A stretch of 41,047 bases of DNA. Source: Chara braunii. Lineage: Eukaryota > Streptophyta > Charophyceae > Charales > Characeae. The translations under genes and the position numbers were made by a program. Shown in pieces: positions 18,743 to 28,600 of the stretch. The first letter of the stretch is position 1. Each line of letters starts with the position of its first letter. The stretch spans positions 983,596 to 1,024,642 of the forward strand of contig BFEA01000293.1 of the NCBI GenBank assembly GCA_003427395.1. Reading direction: 5' to 3'. The notes below the pieces were generated by a model. The model was not told the DNA's origin, did no database searches, and saw nothing but the letters and a program-made list of their open reading frames with translations.

Positions 18743-19004
18743 TGTGTGTACTCTGTGAATCGTGTGTGTAAATCAAGGAGAGAACGGGGCAAGTTGGACA
18801 AGGACCCCCCGCAAGGACGGAGCCAAGCTCGAACCCCTGACCTTGTAACGTGTAATCGAAGAATCTACCGTATGGACAACTACCAGATATGGATCGAACG
18901 TGTGATATGCCAGACTGGGGAGAAAATCAGAATGCCCAAGACCAACACCCCAAGCAAACCCTGTAAACCCACAACCAACATATAACACCGTAGACTACCC
19001 TTGG
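18743..19004 (-). mobile_element. second reverse-oriented partial SINE copy
   Basis: A further minus-strand copy of the SINE body begins directly after the inverted-repeat arm. It repeats ACTCTGTGAATCGTGTGTGT through CAAACCCTGTAAACCCACAA. It ends in GTAGACTACCCTTGG at the border of element B. Confidence 0.8.
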
Positions 19005-19238
19005 GTGTGACGCGCAACCTCACGCCCTGTACTGTCTTTCGTTCGGAGTGCTAGATGTGCGGAAAGAGGCCGGGAAAAATAGCAAGATGGGGTGTGCCAA
19101 GGATTTTTGGAAGTTGAGTGTGGGGATACAAACGAAACTAATATCCCCCGTGTTGGTCCGACGAAGTAAGTCGATCGTTTTTCGAGCGACGCAAAATGCG
19201 CGTGGAAGTTTGGCGCGAGAGGGGAGAGAAAAACAAAT

Positions 19239-19838
19239 TCAATCCAGAAAATATTGTCGGACTTCCCACCTGGCTACGGCCCGTCGTTTAGAATAGAAAG
19301 GCTGCAGCATGCTTCGCGTGTTTCGTTTCCGTTTTAAGTCCCGTCGCCGTTCACTAACCGGTTCTGAATCCGACGTGGAGGGTCTTAGTCGAGTGACTCT
19401 TTCTCTATGTTCGTCCTCACTCCGCACACGGTAGTGGAAATCCCTGGTTTCGTAGCGCTCAAAGCGCTGGCATTCGGTGCATAGAGTGCGCGGCCAGTGG
19501 GGTTCTACTGCCGTCCAAGGGATGACTATCAACTCGTTGAATGACAACAATATCGAGTAGGGTGGGAAGTGTGTATCGATAACGACAAACCCAGCCTCTA
19601 CGAACCCTGAACAACGGTTTGCCGGAGGGAAGTAGTATCGTCCGCCGATCTGTGCGACAGCTTCTTGTACGTCCCACTCGCATACACGTGTCCTTTCCTC
19701 GTTGTAGGGAAAAAGTCGTGTTGATACGGGAGGTACGGGAGGCTGACGACCGATCGAAGGGTGCTTGTCAGTCCACATGTCAATCAATTGCAAAAATTCC
19801 GAGACGTCATCAAGGAAAACCACTCGCGCAATCACCAA
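19239..19838 (-). CDS. LTR-embedded ORF of unknown function (3' LTR copy)
   Basis: A 199-codon open frame lying between the TATA box and the LTR end, so it would sit in the R/U5 leader of a transcript from the 5' LTR. Visible features are MWTDKHPSI, RVCEWDVQEAVAQIGGRYYF, FPPYSILLSFNELIVIPW, PHWPRTLCTECQRFERYE with one CxxC, and a basic RRRDLKRKRN patch that could be a nuclear signal. A homologous stretch survives in the LTR of half C. No signal peptide or membrane segment is seen. The first ATG may not be the real start, since the ATG of MWTDKHP is the first one present in both LTRs. It could also be an exon. Confidence 0.45.
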   Translation of the reverse strand: MVIARVVFLDDVSEFLQLIDMWTDKHPSIGRQPPVPPVSTRLFPYNEERTRVCEWDVQEAVAQIGGRYYFPPANRCSGFVEAGFVVIDTHFPPYSILLSFNELIVIPWTAVEPHWPRTLCTECQRFERYETRDFHYRVRSEDEHRERVTRLRPSTSDSEPVSERRRDLKRKRNTRSMLQPFYSKRRAVARWEVRQYFLD

Positions 19839-20783
19839 TCAATCCTTTTCGACACGAGAGAGAGAGAGGAAACATTCATCAGCTCGATCATGGATGTAAC
19901 TGAGGGACCGACCCGCGACTCAGGTTTCCGTAAGCCACCGCGGTGTTGATCCCAGGCGCCTTATTTCTCGAGGCTGCCCTGTAGATCGGTTGCTGATGTC
20001 GTGCAACATAAGGCAGATGGCATGCGCAGTGCATTCAGAACTACAAATCTAAACACTCTTGCATTCTCGAACAAAATCCCGCTGAGTGCGGCGTCTAATA
20101 AAAAGGCAAGCATCTCCATACATTCATTCACTGTGGAAGGTGCGAAAATGACAAGGGTACACAAATCGAAAATCAACCGAGGGAATTGTACACACGCATG
20201 CACCGTTCACAAGACAAGAGGATCAATTCCTCGACCGCCGGGGATTACCCAGGAAACTAATGGAAGAGTTCCAGAAGAAGTTCCTACACGCAGGAAAGCA
20301 TACAAACTCATTCTCATTTACGAGAGGAACAAGCATCAAGACACATCGTCACTCAAAGATAGAAAAGAGAAAGAGAGACGAGGGAGGAAGATCGAGATAG
20401 GAGATGACAAGATCCGTACACTCACGCCAAAGATAAAGATCCGCAACAACAAAGGCGCATTCGCCGTGAATTCCAATATGGCCCCGGGCCAATCACTCAC
20501 TCAACTCCAATCATCGATCCTCATACCCGCACCGACGATCCCGACCGTCGCGTGCTAACTCCCACCACTGCGATCGTCACCCCGCCGACGTAAACTCGAC
20601 GCGGTTCGCCCAGATCCCACAGTCTGTCGTGGCGATCCAGTGCGCAACCGGCCAGCCTATCGTTAGCCCGACAGGACTTTTCGACTCGCACCAAACACTC
20701 TGCCTAGCCACTGCTTCCCAGAAGCTGGCTTGGGAGTCGAGAACGTAAGACGGTAAGAGAGATTTGCGGGCGCGTTTGCGGAA

Positions 20784-20789
20784 TTTATA
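20784..20789 (-). promoter_or_regulatory. TATA box of the B 3' LTR
   Basis: The minus strand reads ACTATAAATTCC. CCAAT boxes lie about 130 and 185 bp upstream on the same strand (near 20920 and 20972). Transcription probably starts about 30 bp downstream. Confidence 0.6.
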
Positions 20790-21674
20790 GTGGCGAGGAG
20801 GGAGACAAGGGAGAGAGAAGGCAGAGGGAAAGTCGAAGTGTAAGAAGAGAAGCAGGAGGGGAAGACTTGGGGAGAAACGCGCTACAGAAGCCATGCTGAT
20901 CCTTCGGAACTCGACAATTGGCCAATCAGACTCATCGTGCAATAGACAGATCCTACCGTACCACGCGTCTGATTGGTGGGCGAGAGTAATCGAAGGATCG
21001 ACCGGACTTCGCAAGCTTTGCTCAAAGGGCGAGAAAAGAAAAGGCGCGAGAAGTAGCGCAAGACGGGTCCCAGATTCAGATGATCAAGAAAGGGAAATGG
21101 GCGCGCAAAAAACAGAGAGGGAGAAAAACAGTTACGAGGAGAGAGGAAGAGGAGGAAGGAAAAAGGAGCGCAGGAGAGAGCGATGCGGGGGACAGAGAGG
21201 AGAAAGCTTTGCATGCGTGGCGCTGTCAACAAAAAAAAGAGAAAAAGGCACCGAAACAGTTACAGCTTGCCAATTCAAAATTGAAATCACCATATCCGCG
21301 CGCAAAAGAGCAAGGCGGGAAAAGAAAGTCCTACGCCTATTCGTATGCCCACAAAATTCCGAGAGTTATCCCCAACGCGACCGAGAACATTCACACACAA
21401 AAAGGACGCGTCGAAATTTCGCTTATCCCGGAATTCCCAACTGTCGGGCCCAATTCCCAGTGCGCTCGCTAAGACGCACGTAAATTCCTATGTATTTCTC
21501 GAATTGCAAAAAGAAAAAGCAGAACCCGGAAATTGTAAAAGCTTCCGAAAGATGGGGGCCCAAAACGCGGCACCCGAAATCAAGAAAACGAAACGGGGTT
21601 TTTATGGGGTTGGTATGATACAAGCAAAAAGGGGTACGAAAGATAGCACGGGTTCGGGAAGTAGTTCGTCACAT

Positions 21675-22130
21675 GTGTGACGCGCAGGGGGTTCCAAAAT
21701 TATGCGATCTCCTGATTGCATGTTATGGCGGAGAAGGAGAGAGAGAGAGATAAAACAGAGTGATGAATGAGAAACCAAGCGTATCAACAAACGATCCAGC
21801 CAGAGTCCATGTTGACGCCATCTTCAATTGCAATCTTTTCGTGGTTCTGTTGGCTCGTGCTGCTGGAATCATCGATGGTTGTCCAATTGACGCCATCATC
21901 GTCCGCCTGTTCTCCGTGTGCTCTGCACCCCAGTTTGTCGCTGCCCGTCAAAGCATAGCGTAGGTTGACGTCATCGTCGATGGCGTGATCTTCGCGAAGC
22001 TTACTGATTCGTGGCGTTTTCCCCTGATTAGATGAAGAGAGGAGGAGNGGGGGGGGGGGGGGGTAGTCATGTGACCGGGATCTACCGCCTAGTTGGAATG
22101 GGCCGGTAGAGGCGGTACATGGAGTGGAGC
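21675..22130 (-). other. 3' noncoding region of element B between ORF4 and the LTR
   Basis: No ORF of note on the coding strand. I see no good polypurine tract next to the LTR; the minus strand reads GGAACCCCCTGCGCG there. It contains a single N (22048) next to a G run. Confidence 0.5.
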
Positions 22131-22595
22131 TCACGAGGACGACGGGGAGGAAGTGTTCATCCGTTCTACCGTCACCGGAAGCTCCTCATATCGGATGATC
22201 CGGTGAAAGCGAGGAAAGCGATCACCGCTATGAGGGAGGGAAGCGAGGTAGTCGCGATAGAAGGAGGAGAGGGTGCGGAGGAGCGCCGCTCGAAAGAACT
22301 CGTAGTGGCGACAAGCGGGGATTGTCCCCGTGGCTACGCAGTAGACTTCTACCATGCTGCATCGCTCCCATGCAGCGCTGAAGAACAGGATATGCCAACA
22401 GAACGTGGGGGCAGCGGGCTGAAGGGATGGGGGGGGGTAGACGGTAGCAAGTAGGCGGGTAGAGTAGAAATCGTGGAAGAGATGGGGAAGGAAGGGATGG
22501 AGGGGGAAGGTGACGGGGATGCGGATCTGTTCGATGGTGAGGAAATCAAGGGGGCGGCGGGATAGCGTTCGAGGACGAAGGCCTATCGCTCGCAT
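22131..22595 (-). CDS. ORF4 of element B
   Basis: An uninterrupted 154-codon frame starting MRAIGLRPRTLSRRPLDFL. Its first 50 nt overlap the end of ORF3 in the +1 frame, as in half A. Conserved blocks include IRIPVTFPLHPF, FSAAW, MVEVYC and GTIP. The end reads FFRAALLRTLSSFY, RFHRIIRYEELPV and a Ser-rich tail. No known domain recognised, and no membrane segment. It could be made from its own ATG by reinitiation or from a spliced RNA. Confidence 0.6.
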   Translation of the reverse strand: MRAIGLRPRTLSRRPLDFLTIEQIRIPVTFPLHPFLPHLFHDFYSTRLLATVYPPPSLQPAAPTFCWHILFFSAAWERCSMVEVYCVATGTIPACRHYEFFRAALLRTLSSFYRDYLASLPHSGDRFPRFHRIIRYEELPVTVERMNTSSPSSS

Positions 22596-24040
22596 CGGTA
22601 CGTGGGCGAACTAGGAGACGGGTGGGGCTGGAGGAGGAGGGGGATCTGCTCTGTCTCCGTCGCGCGATACTTGGGGCGGCGGCTGCGGGGTCGCCATCTC
22701 CGGGCTTTGACGGTTCAGGATCCCGGGTCGGATCATCACCGATGCGCTGACTTGCTCCGCTGGCGAATTCTAGCTGGCATTTCCCGACGACAATCTCTTC
22801 TCGCCTATGCGCAGCCTCAGTGTCTTCCACCTCCGTGCCCGTGCGGGCTTCCCACTCAGATCCGATTTCTTCTTCCTCCTCTTCTTCTTCTTCTTCTTCA
22901 CTCAGCTCCCCCTCGCTATACTCGCTATAGCTTCCCTCCTCCGACGTTTCCTCGTCGTCGTCTTCTTCGTCGTCGTCGATCACCACTTCCTCCGCCTTCG
23001 GATAGAAGGCGTGAGGGATGATGTCGTAAGGCTTCAGATACTCCTGCCGTGATGGTAGCGTATCTTCGTCCCTGGGCTCCTCCAAGCACGCAGTCCACTG
23101 AAGGTACGGATCCAACGACCGCAAGAGGACGTACGGGGCAGGGCTGTCATCACTTTGCGAGACGATGTCGGGCGAGAGATCGTTCGCTAATTGGACGATC
23201 GGCGTGATGAGCTCCTGCACAATCAACTGGCGGCGGTCGGCCGTACTGATCCAAAGAGAAAGCCGAGAAGATCGCCCTCCACGTTGGTCGTCCAAGCTTG
23301 TATGATCAGCAGCTCCAAATTTTCGATCCACGCAGGATGCTCGCTGGTCTGCGTCCACGTCACCTGTACTCGGGCCAAACACAAGGACAACTTGTCAAAA
23401 GTTTCGCGCCACAGTCGCCAATGCCCAGGATTAATGAACGGGACAGAAAGAGGCTCGAACGAGAAGGAAAGAGAAGGATGAAGATCGGACTGCCAGAAGG
23501 TGGGGAAAAGAGAGGGGAGACCAAAGATGGAGAGAGGAGCGAGAGGAACGGCGTGGTTCATTGGGGGCGTGGGAAAGGGACGAGGGTGGGGATCGGAATC
23601 GACGGCTCGCGCGGAGAGCGGTGGATCGCGTCGAGATCCGGCGCAAAGGCCGGGATGAGGTTGTGCCCTGGTCGGGTGAGGCCGTGCTGGCACACGTTGG
23701 ACACCTGCTTCGTCCACTCTCGCAGCGAGGTCAAGATCGCGGTATGCCACCGTGGATTGATCGAACTGATGTCGCCGCTGAAAGCCGCAACCGTGGTGAC
23801 GTGGCTCGTTCAGGGAGCTGATCGCCGATGAACTGCTATTACTTCCGCCAGTACCACTGCCTGTGAGCTCCCTTCGAATTGAAACGCGGCGGCAGAACAC
23901 ACACCCACGTCGCAGAAGAACTGCGTCAAACGCCGAAGATCCGTATTAAGTCGTGGATGACGAACTTGCCGAATTTCCGAGATGTGGCCATGTGGCTGCA
24001 ACAGTTGATCATCTAGAGCTCGCTTCGTGATGAAGCTCAT
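22546..24040 (-). pseudogene. ORF3 of element B (two frameshifts)
   Basis: It starts MSFITKRALDDQLL at 24040, overlapping the integrase stop as ATGA. The match to half A then jumps frame twice: 24040-23810, 23900-23223, and 23382-22546. The middle part has LPSLFPTFWQSDLHPSLSF and LLIIQAWTTNVEGDLLGFLF. The last part has LANDLSPDIVSQ, LQWTACLEE, a dense acidic tract with a run of about eleven Glu, LEFASGA, and an Arg/Ser-rich end. It is longer than most accessory ORFs of gypsy elements. Function unknown; acidic tracts of this kind occur in chromatin and histone-binding proteins, but that is only an analogy. Confidence 0.6.
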
Positions 24041-25865
24041 GGCGAGGACGGGGAGGAAGACGAAGCGCAGGAGGGAGAGAGTGGAGACAGAGTTAGATCG
24101 TCGTTGTTCTCCTCGCTTTCGGAGGAGGGAGAGGGAGGAAGGGGACGAAGGTAGGAGGTATGCCGGACGATGGGGACAAAGTTATGGCTGGCACTAGCCT
24201 CAGGCGCGATGCGCACCGTGTTGGCGCCCCTAGGACCGAGCTCGACAACGTGGAAGCAGCCAGAGAATTTGGGAGCGAGTTTCCGGTCGCGTGCACATTT
24301 ATGTACCTGCACTAGGTCCCCTAATTTATATTGGTGTTGGGGCCCAGCATTGCCATTTCGAGCCTCGTAGCTATGGGCCTGACTACCGTGGGCCAGATCG
24401 ATCATCCTTTGTCTTTTTCGGGCTAGCTTCGGGACGGCCCGTTCCATCAAATCGATGTACCTTTTGGCCTTGGCCTTGAGGGCGGCACGCGTGTCTCTAC
24501 CCCCTGCTTCGGCAATTTCCGAGTTACCCCGGTAGTCAACACAGGGGAGGCTATTAGTACGAAGCTGAAAGGGGGTGAACCCCGTGGACTCATGAGGGGT
24601 GGCCCGGTGGATCCCGACGATCTGATATACGATCTCGGGCCACGGACGCGTGTCATGCGCCGCTAAATTCCTGCGAAGGGCGGTTTTAATCATGCGGTTG
24701 GTGTTCTCCGCCCATCCGTTCGACTGAGACACGTGGGGGGCCGTATGTCGGAGCGTGACGCCCCTTTGTGCAAGCAATTCCTCTACTTCTCCCTTAAATT
24801 CGGACCCGTTGTCGGTTAAAATTTGTTCCGTATCTAGATGAGTGTAGAGGAACCGATCGATGTACGTGGCTATTTCTGCGGCCTTGTGGGTCTTACAGGG
24901 ATATACCTCGATGTACTTGGAAAAATGGTCAATTAATACTAAAAGGATAAAATATTCACAGCGGTTTGGGCCAGGTGGCACGTCGATATCTGTTGTGTCC
25001 ATACTGACTCGCTGGAAGGGGCGCTCTACTTCCGTTGGTACTATAGGTTTGGTCCCCGTATTGGGGCGCGATCAGGGGCACAGACCAGACAGTTGGCGAC
25101 AATGTATTTGACATCATCTCGTATGTTGGACCAAAACCATCGGTTCTGGTCTATAGTTGCCTCTGTGACAAGTATCGCGAAATGAGCGGCCTGTTCTTCG
25201 TGAGCCGATCGGATCCAATCATATCTCTGGAATGGATGGGGAACCGTCAACCACGAACCCGATCCGTTAGTTTTACGCTTCTCCAAATGACCGTTGATCC
25301 ACCGATAGTCCCGAGATCTTTCGGTTGCCCTACGTCTGTCGTGTTTGGTGAGGTGACCCAATGATAATCCCGCTAATTTCGCCAATAAACTTTTATCCGT
25401 CCAAACCTCCACTCGTCGGTATTTTTCGTCGTATTCAGGGTCGTCCGTACGGGCGGCCTCGAATCGAACCTCCGTGGGGAGTTTGTTCATTCTACACAGG
25501 GGGCACCTCCATTTCTTGCTACTCGTCCGATATCGAACGCAGGCCCCGTGCGCACGATTGACACACGTGGCACATTCTACCCAATCAACAAACCCGGTTT
25601 CGAAAGGATGACAGTCGACCCCATAAACCCGTGCAATACACGTACAAAAATAGCAGAACTTATCGGGGAGGGTGGCAAAGAAAGCTGAGGAAATGAGAGG
25701 GGCTGAATTAGTAGGAGAAGAAGGGGTTGCGGAGACAGGTGGGGTAGTCATGATGACAGAGGAGGAGAGATGGGACCGAATTGCGGAGAGGGTAGAACAG
25801 ACAAATTGGTCCTCGTGCCACTTACTGTTTCGACAAGATCTCCACTTGGCTGTACCGAGGTCCAA
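24037..25865 (-). pseudogene. PHD finger plus integrase of element B (one frameshift)
   Basis: 25865-25041 holds an intact C4HC3 PHD finger (25494-25655), a linker, and the integrase HHCC domain (HEEQAAH, CLVC). After a frame change, 25002-24037 holds the core with acidic residues in MDTTDIDV, LTDNGSEF and QSNGWAENTNR. The C-terminal domain follows (HQYKLGDLVQVHKC, FHVVELGPRGANTVRI) and a Ser/Pro-rich end. I see no chromodomain, the usual targeting module at this end of chromoviral integrases. The stop forms ATGA with the ORF3 start. Confidence 0.88.
25494..25655 (-). other. intact PHD finger between RNase H and integrase
   Basis: Numbering from the ORF start at 25865, the ligands are C71, C74, C98, C101, H106, C109, C121 and C124. 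Spacing is x2, x23, x2, x4, x2, x11, x2. A Trp (W119) stands two residues before the seventh ligand, as is typical of PHD fingers. This C4HC3 pattern separates it from the CCHC knuckle of gag and the HHCC of integrase. PHD fingers commonly read histone H3 tails. Confidence 0.8.
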
Positions 25866-27473
25866 CCCCCTGTTCGGGTTCGTTCCACGGAATCACCTCC
25901 TCACTCTTCGGAACTTTCTCAGGCTGGTGTAGTCGTGTCAGTCCGTCCGCATTCCCGTGCCTCTCGTGCTTCCGGTGACGAATGTCGAAGTCCATGCTCT
26001 GTAGCACCGTTGCCCATCGCCCGATCATGCGAGAGTAATCCTTCGATTTCTTCAGAGCCAACGGGGGCTCATGATCGGTTACCAAGGTGAACTTCCGCCC
26101 TTACAGGTAAGCGCGAAAGTGACTGATTGCCCAGAGAGCCGTGTAGCATTCTCCCGTTGGAGCGGTGTAGTTGCGCTTGCAGGCGGGCACCGATTTGGAC
26201 GCATACTCCACCACGCTCTCGAGTCCACTTGGTCCCACCTGGGCAAGGATCGTCGAAATTGCCTCTGGCTGTCAGTCAGTGATGAAAACAGAAGGTTTTT
26301 TGGGATCCGGTCTTATAAGGACCGGAGCCGAAATGAGAGCGGCCTTGAGTTTCGAAAATGCTTGATCACACTCCGGCGTCCAGATCAACGGCTGATCTTT
26401 GCGCAGCAGATTCGTGAGGGGTCCCGCGATCGCCGCGAAGCCCTTGATGAATCTTCGGTAGGACGAGGCCAGGCCCAAAAAGGCGCGAACCTGCATGATA
26501 GTCGTAGGCACCGGCGCATCTTTGATAGTTGCCACCTTATGCGGCTCCGGTTGGAGCCGCTGGTCTGTTACCACGTGTCCTAAGAAGGAAATGGTGGTGA
26601 GGAAAAACTGACACTTCTCAAGCGCCACTTTGAAGCCCGCATCTCGTAACGCATGCAAAGCCCATTCGATGTGCTGCACGTGTCCCTCGTAGGAACTCGA
26701 GTACACCAGAATGTCATCCATGTACACAATCACGCAGTAGTTGATTATGCTCTGCGCCAAACGAGTCTTCCGCACGAAATTTTGAAAAGCCATATTCATG
26801 GCTCGCTGAAAGGTCGCGGGGGCGTTGCAAATACCCATCGGACATCGAATCCACTGCCTCGTACCCTCAAAAAGCACAAACGCCGTTTTCAGACGATCTT
26901 CTTCTCGGACAAGAAGATGATGGAACCCATGGCGAACATCGAACTTACTGAAAAATCGAGCACTCCCAATCGCATCCAACAACTCATCAATCCGAGGGGG
27001 TACACATCTTTGATCGTGATATCATTCAATTTTCGATAATCAATGCAAATGCGAATCCCTCCCTCCTTTTTAGGCACGATTACTACGGGAAAAGACCATG
27101 AACCTATAGCGGGTTCGATCCATCCAATAACTTCGAACTCCTTAATCCACTGAAAAACGGTCGCTCTTTGAGTTGGCGAGTATCGGTAAGGAGCGCAGCT
27201 AATGGGCGGATGTTCTCCCGTGAGGATGACATGCTCGATCACGTTAGTCAAGCCGATATCATTATCATGCACGCTCGGCAGCTCTGCATAGCCGTTCAAA
27301 ACATTGATTAGTGACTTTCGAAGTTCCGTGGGGACGTGGCGCGGTAGGGTGATCGTTGATTCCCCACGAGTCTTAAGGGGTATGTCGATCCAATCAACCG
27401 GCCGCTCCCTTCGATCGTAGACACTCGAAAAGACAGAACTACTGGTGCGAATAGAGAAGACAGTCGCAATCAT
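25822..27473 (-). pseudogene. reverse transcriptase and RNase H of element B
   Basis: RT begins in 27473-26889 with [40 protein letters not shown] and [20 protein letters not shown]. It then shifts frame to 26982-26272 with [37 protein letters not shown] (YMDD at 26713-26724), FLGLASSYRRFIKGF and LTNLLRKDQPL. RNase H follows with stops. Its end, VTDHEPPLALKK, RHRKHERHGNADGLTRL, lies at 26085-25822. The catalytic residues of RT are present, but the frame is broken. Confidence 0.92.
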
Positions 27474-28597
27474 CTATGATTCGGCGGGGCTGATCATTTC
27501 AGTTTCTTTAGTTTCGGCATCAGTTTCTGAGCCGGCCGAAGTCTGTTCCACAGTCAGTCCTATTAGGTCCGTCATCTCCTGCATTAGATCAGGCACGTTT
27601 TCTACCGGCGTTTCTGCTTCTTGTTTAATCAAAGCGATGGTCGCCCCCGTCGTTAGTAACGATCTGGGCGGGAAAACAGAAACGTCTAGATACTGTTTTG
27701 TTTGTTGATAATGCGTTCGTAAGAAAAGTGCCTTGTACGAGGGGGTTCCAAATCATCAGCCAGGTCAGATACTTGTAATATGGGTTCCCCGAGAAGGACT
27801 GAAGGATTGCAGTGGGTTTTCGGAGGCGCAAGCGCGCTGTCTCCTGAATCCACGTGGAAGCTTCGGGCAGTGTCGGGGCACACTCGAAATTCTTCGGGAA
27901 TTTCCTGTTCGAAAAGTTCGACCAGGTGCTTCCATTCATCCTCACTAGGTAATTCTTCTTCATATTCTTGTTTCCCGATTCCACTACCGATGTCCGACGA
28001 AGAATACTCCTCGGGATCAATGCATTGAATCATCCCTATTTGGGCTGAGTTAGGAGTTCGTTTTATTGTTCGGGTGGAAATTCGCAAGGGAACAGTTTGA
28101 GGCTTTCCCCCAGTTTGCGTGAGCACCAGTTGTTTTGAATTGAAATGCTGACGGGCCCCTAACCCCATCGCCCAAGGTAGTCCCAACAACACAGAATAGG
28201 AACGCACATCTATTATTAGTGCGTTAACAAGGACGTGTACTCGTCCAACCTTTACAGCCACATTCTCAATAATGCCCACGATGTTTGTTGATTCCTCGTC
28301 GGCAGAGACGTAATTGTCTTTGCTTGATTGAGGAAGAATGGATCTGAGTCGTCCCGTTTTTCTGACAGTGTCTAATGATATGGCCACGGCAGAAGACCCT
28401 GTGTCGATAAGGGCGTTAAACGGCTTGCCCCAAACTTCACAATCACATTCCTCGCTCTTCCACAGTACTGGTCGAGCCCGTACGAAATGATCCTTCTCTA
28501 CTAACGAGATCGCAACTACTCGTGCTGCTTCGAGTTCACCCGTTTCAGGTTCTGGTGGCGCAACATCCTGTTTTTCCTCCTCCTTCTTTTTTAACAT
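27474..28597 (-). pseudogene. aspartic protease region of element B
   Basis: The frame 28597-27686 contains FNALIDTGSSAVAIS, the retroviral-type protease catalytic motif (D65-T66-G67 counting from 28597). Further on, IIDVRSYSVLLGLPWA resembles the usual flap-distal ILG-x-W block. An acidic linker (about 28040-27690) leads toward RT. The frame is in phase with gag upstream but not with RT. This enzyme would cut Gag and Pol polyproteins. Half C lacks it. Confidence 0.8.
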
Positions 28598-28600
28598 TCG

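Larger units (their letters stand above)
19017..21674 (-). repeat. 3' LTR of element B
   Basis: It matches 30195-32875 over its length. On the minus strand it begins (A)TGTGACGAAC and ends GGCGTGAGGT. A perfect 12-bp direct repeat GTGTGACGCGCA abuts both sides (19005-19016 and 21675-21686). It contains CCAAT boxes, a TATA box and a 199-codon ORF. Confidence 0.88.

Noticed and set aside
20001-20558. 185-codon plus-strand ORF in the B LTR, repeated at 31164-31586
   Set aside because: It is antisense to the element. It appears twice only because LTRs are duplicated, and its reading frame differs downstream between the two LTRs.
20893-21483. 196-codon plus-strand Arg/Lys/Glu-rich ORF, repeated at 32078-32674
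   Set aside because: Antisense to the U3 promoter region. The composition reflects purine-rich repeats, and no homologue exists in half C.
22602-23052. Plus-strand ORFs rich in Phe/Leu/Pro
   Set aside because: Antisense of the acidic ORF3 codons (GAG/GAA read as CTC/TTC).
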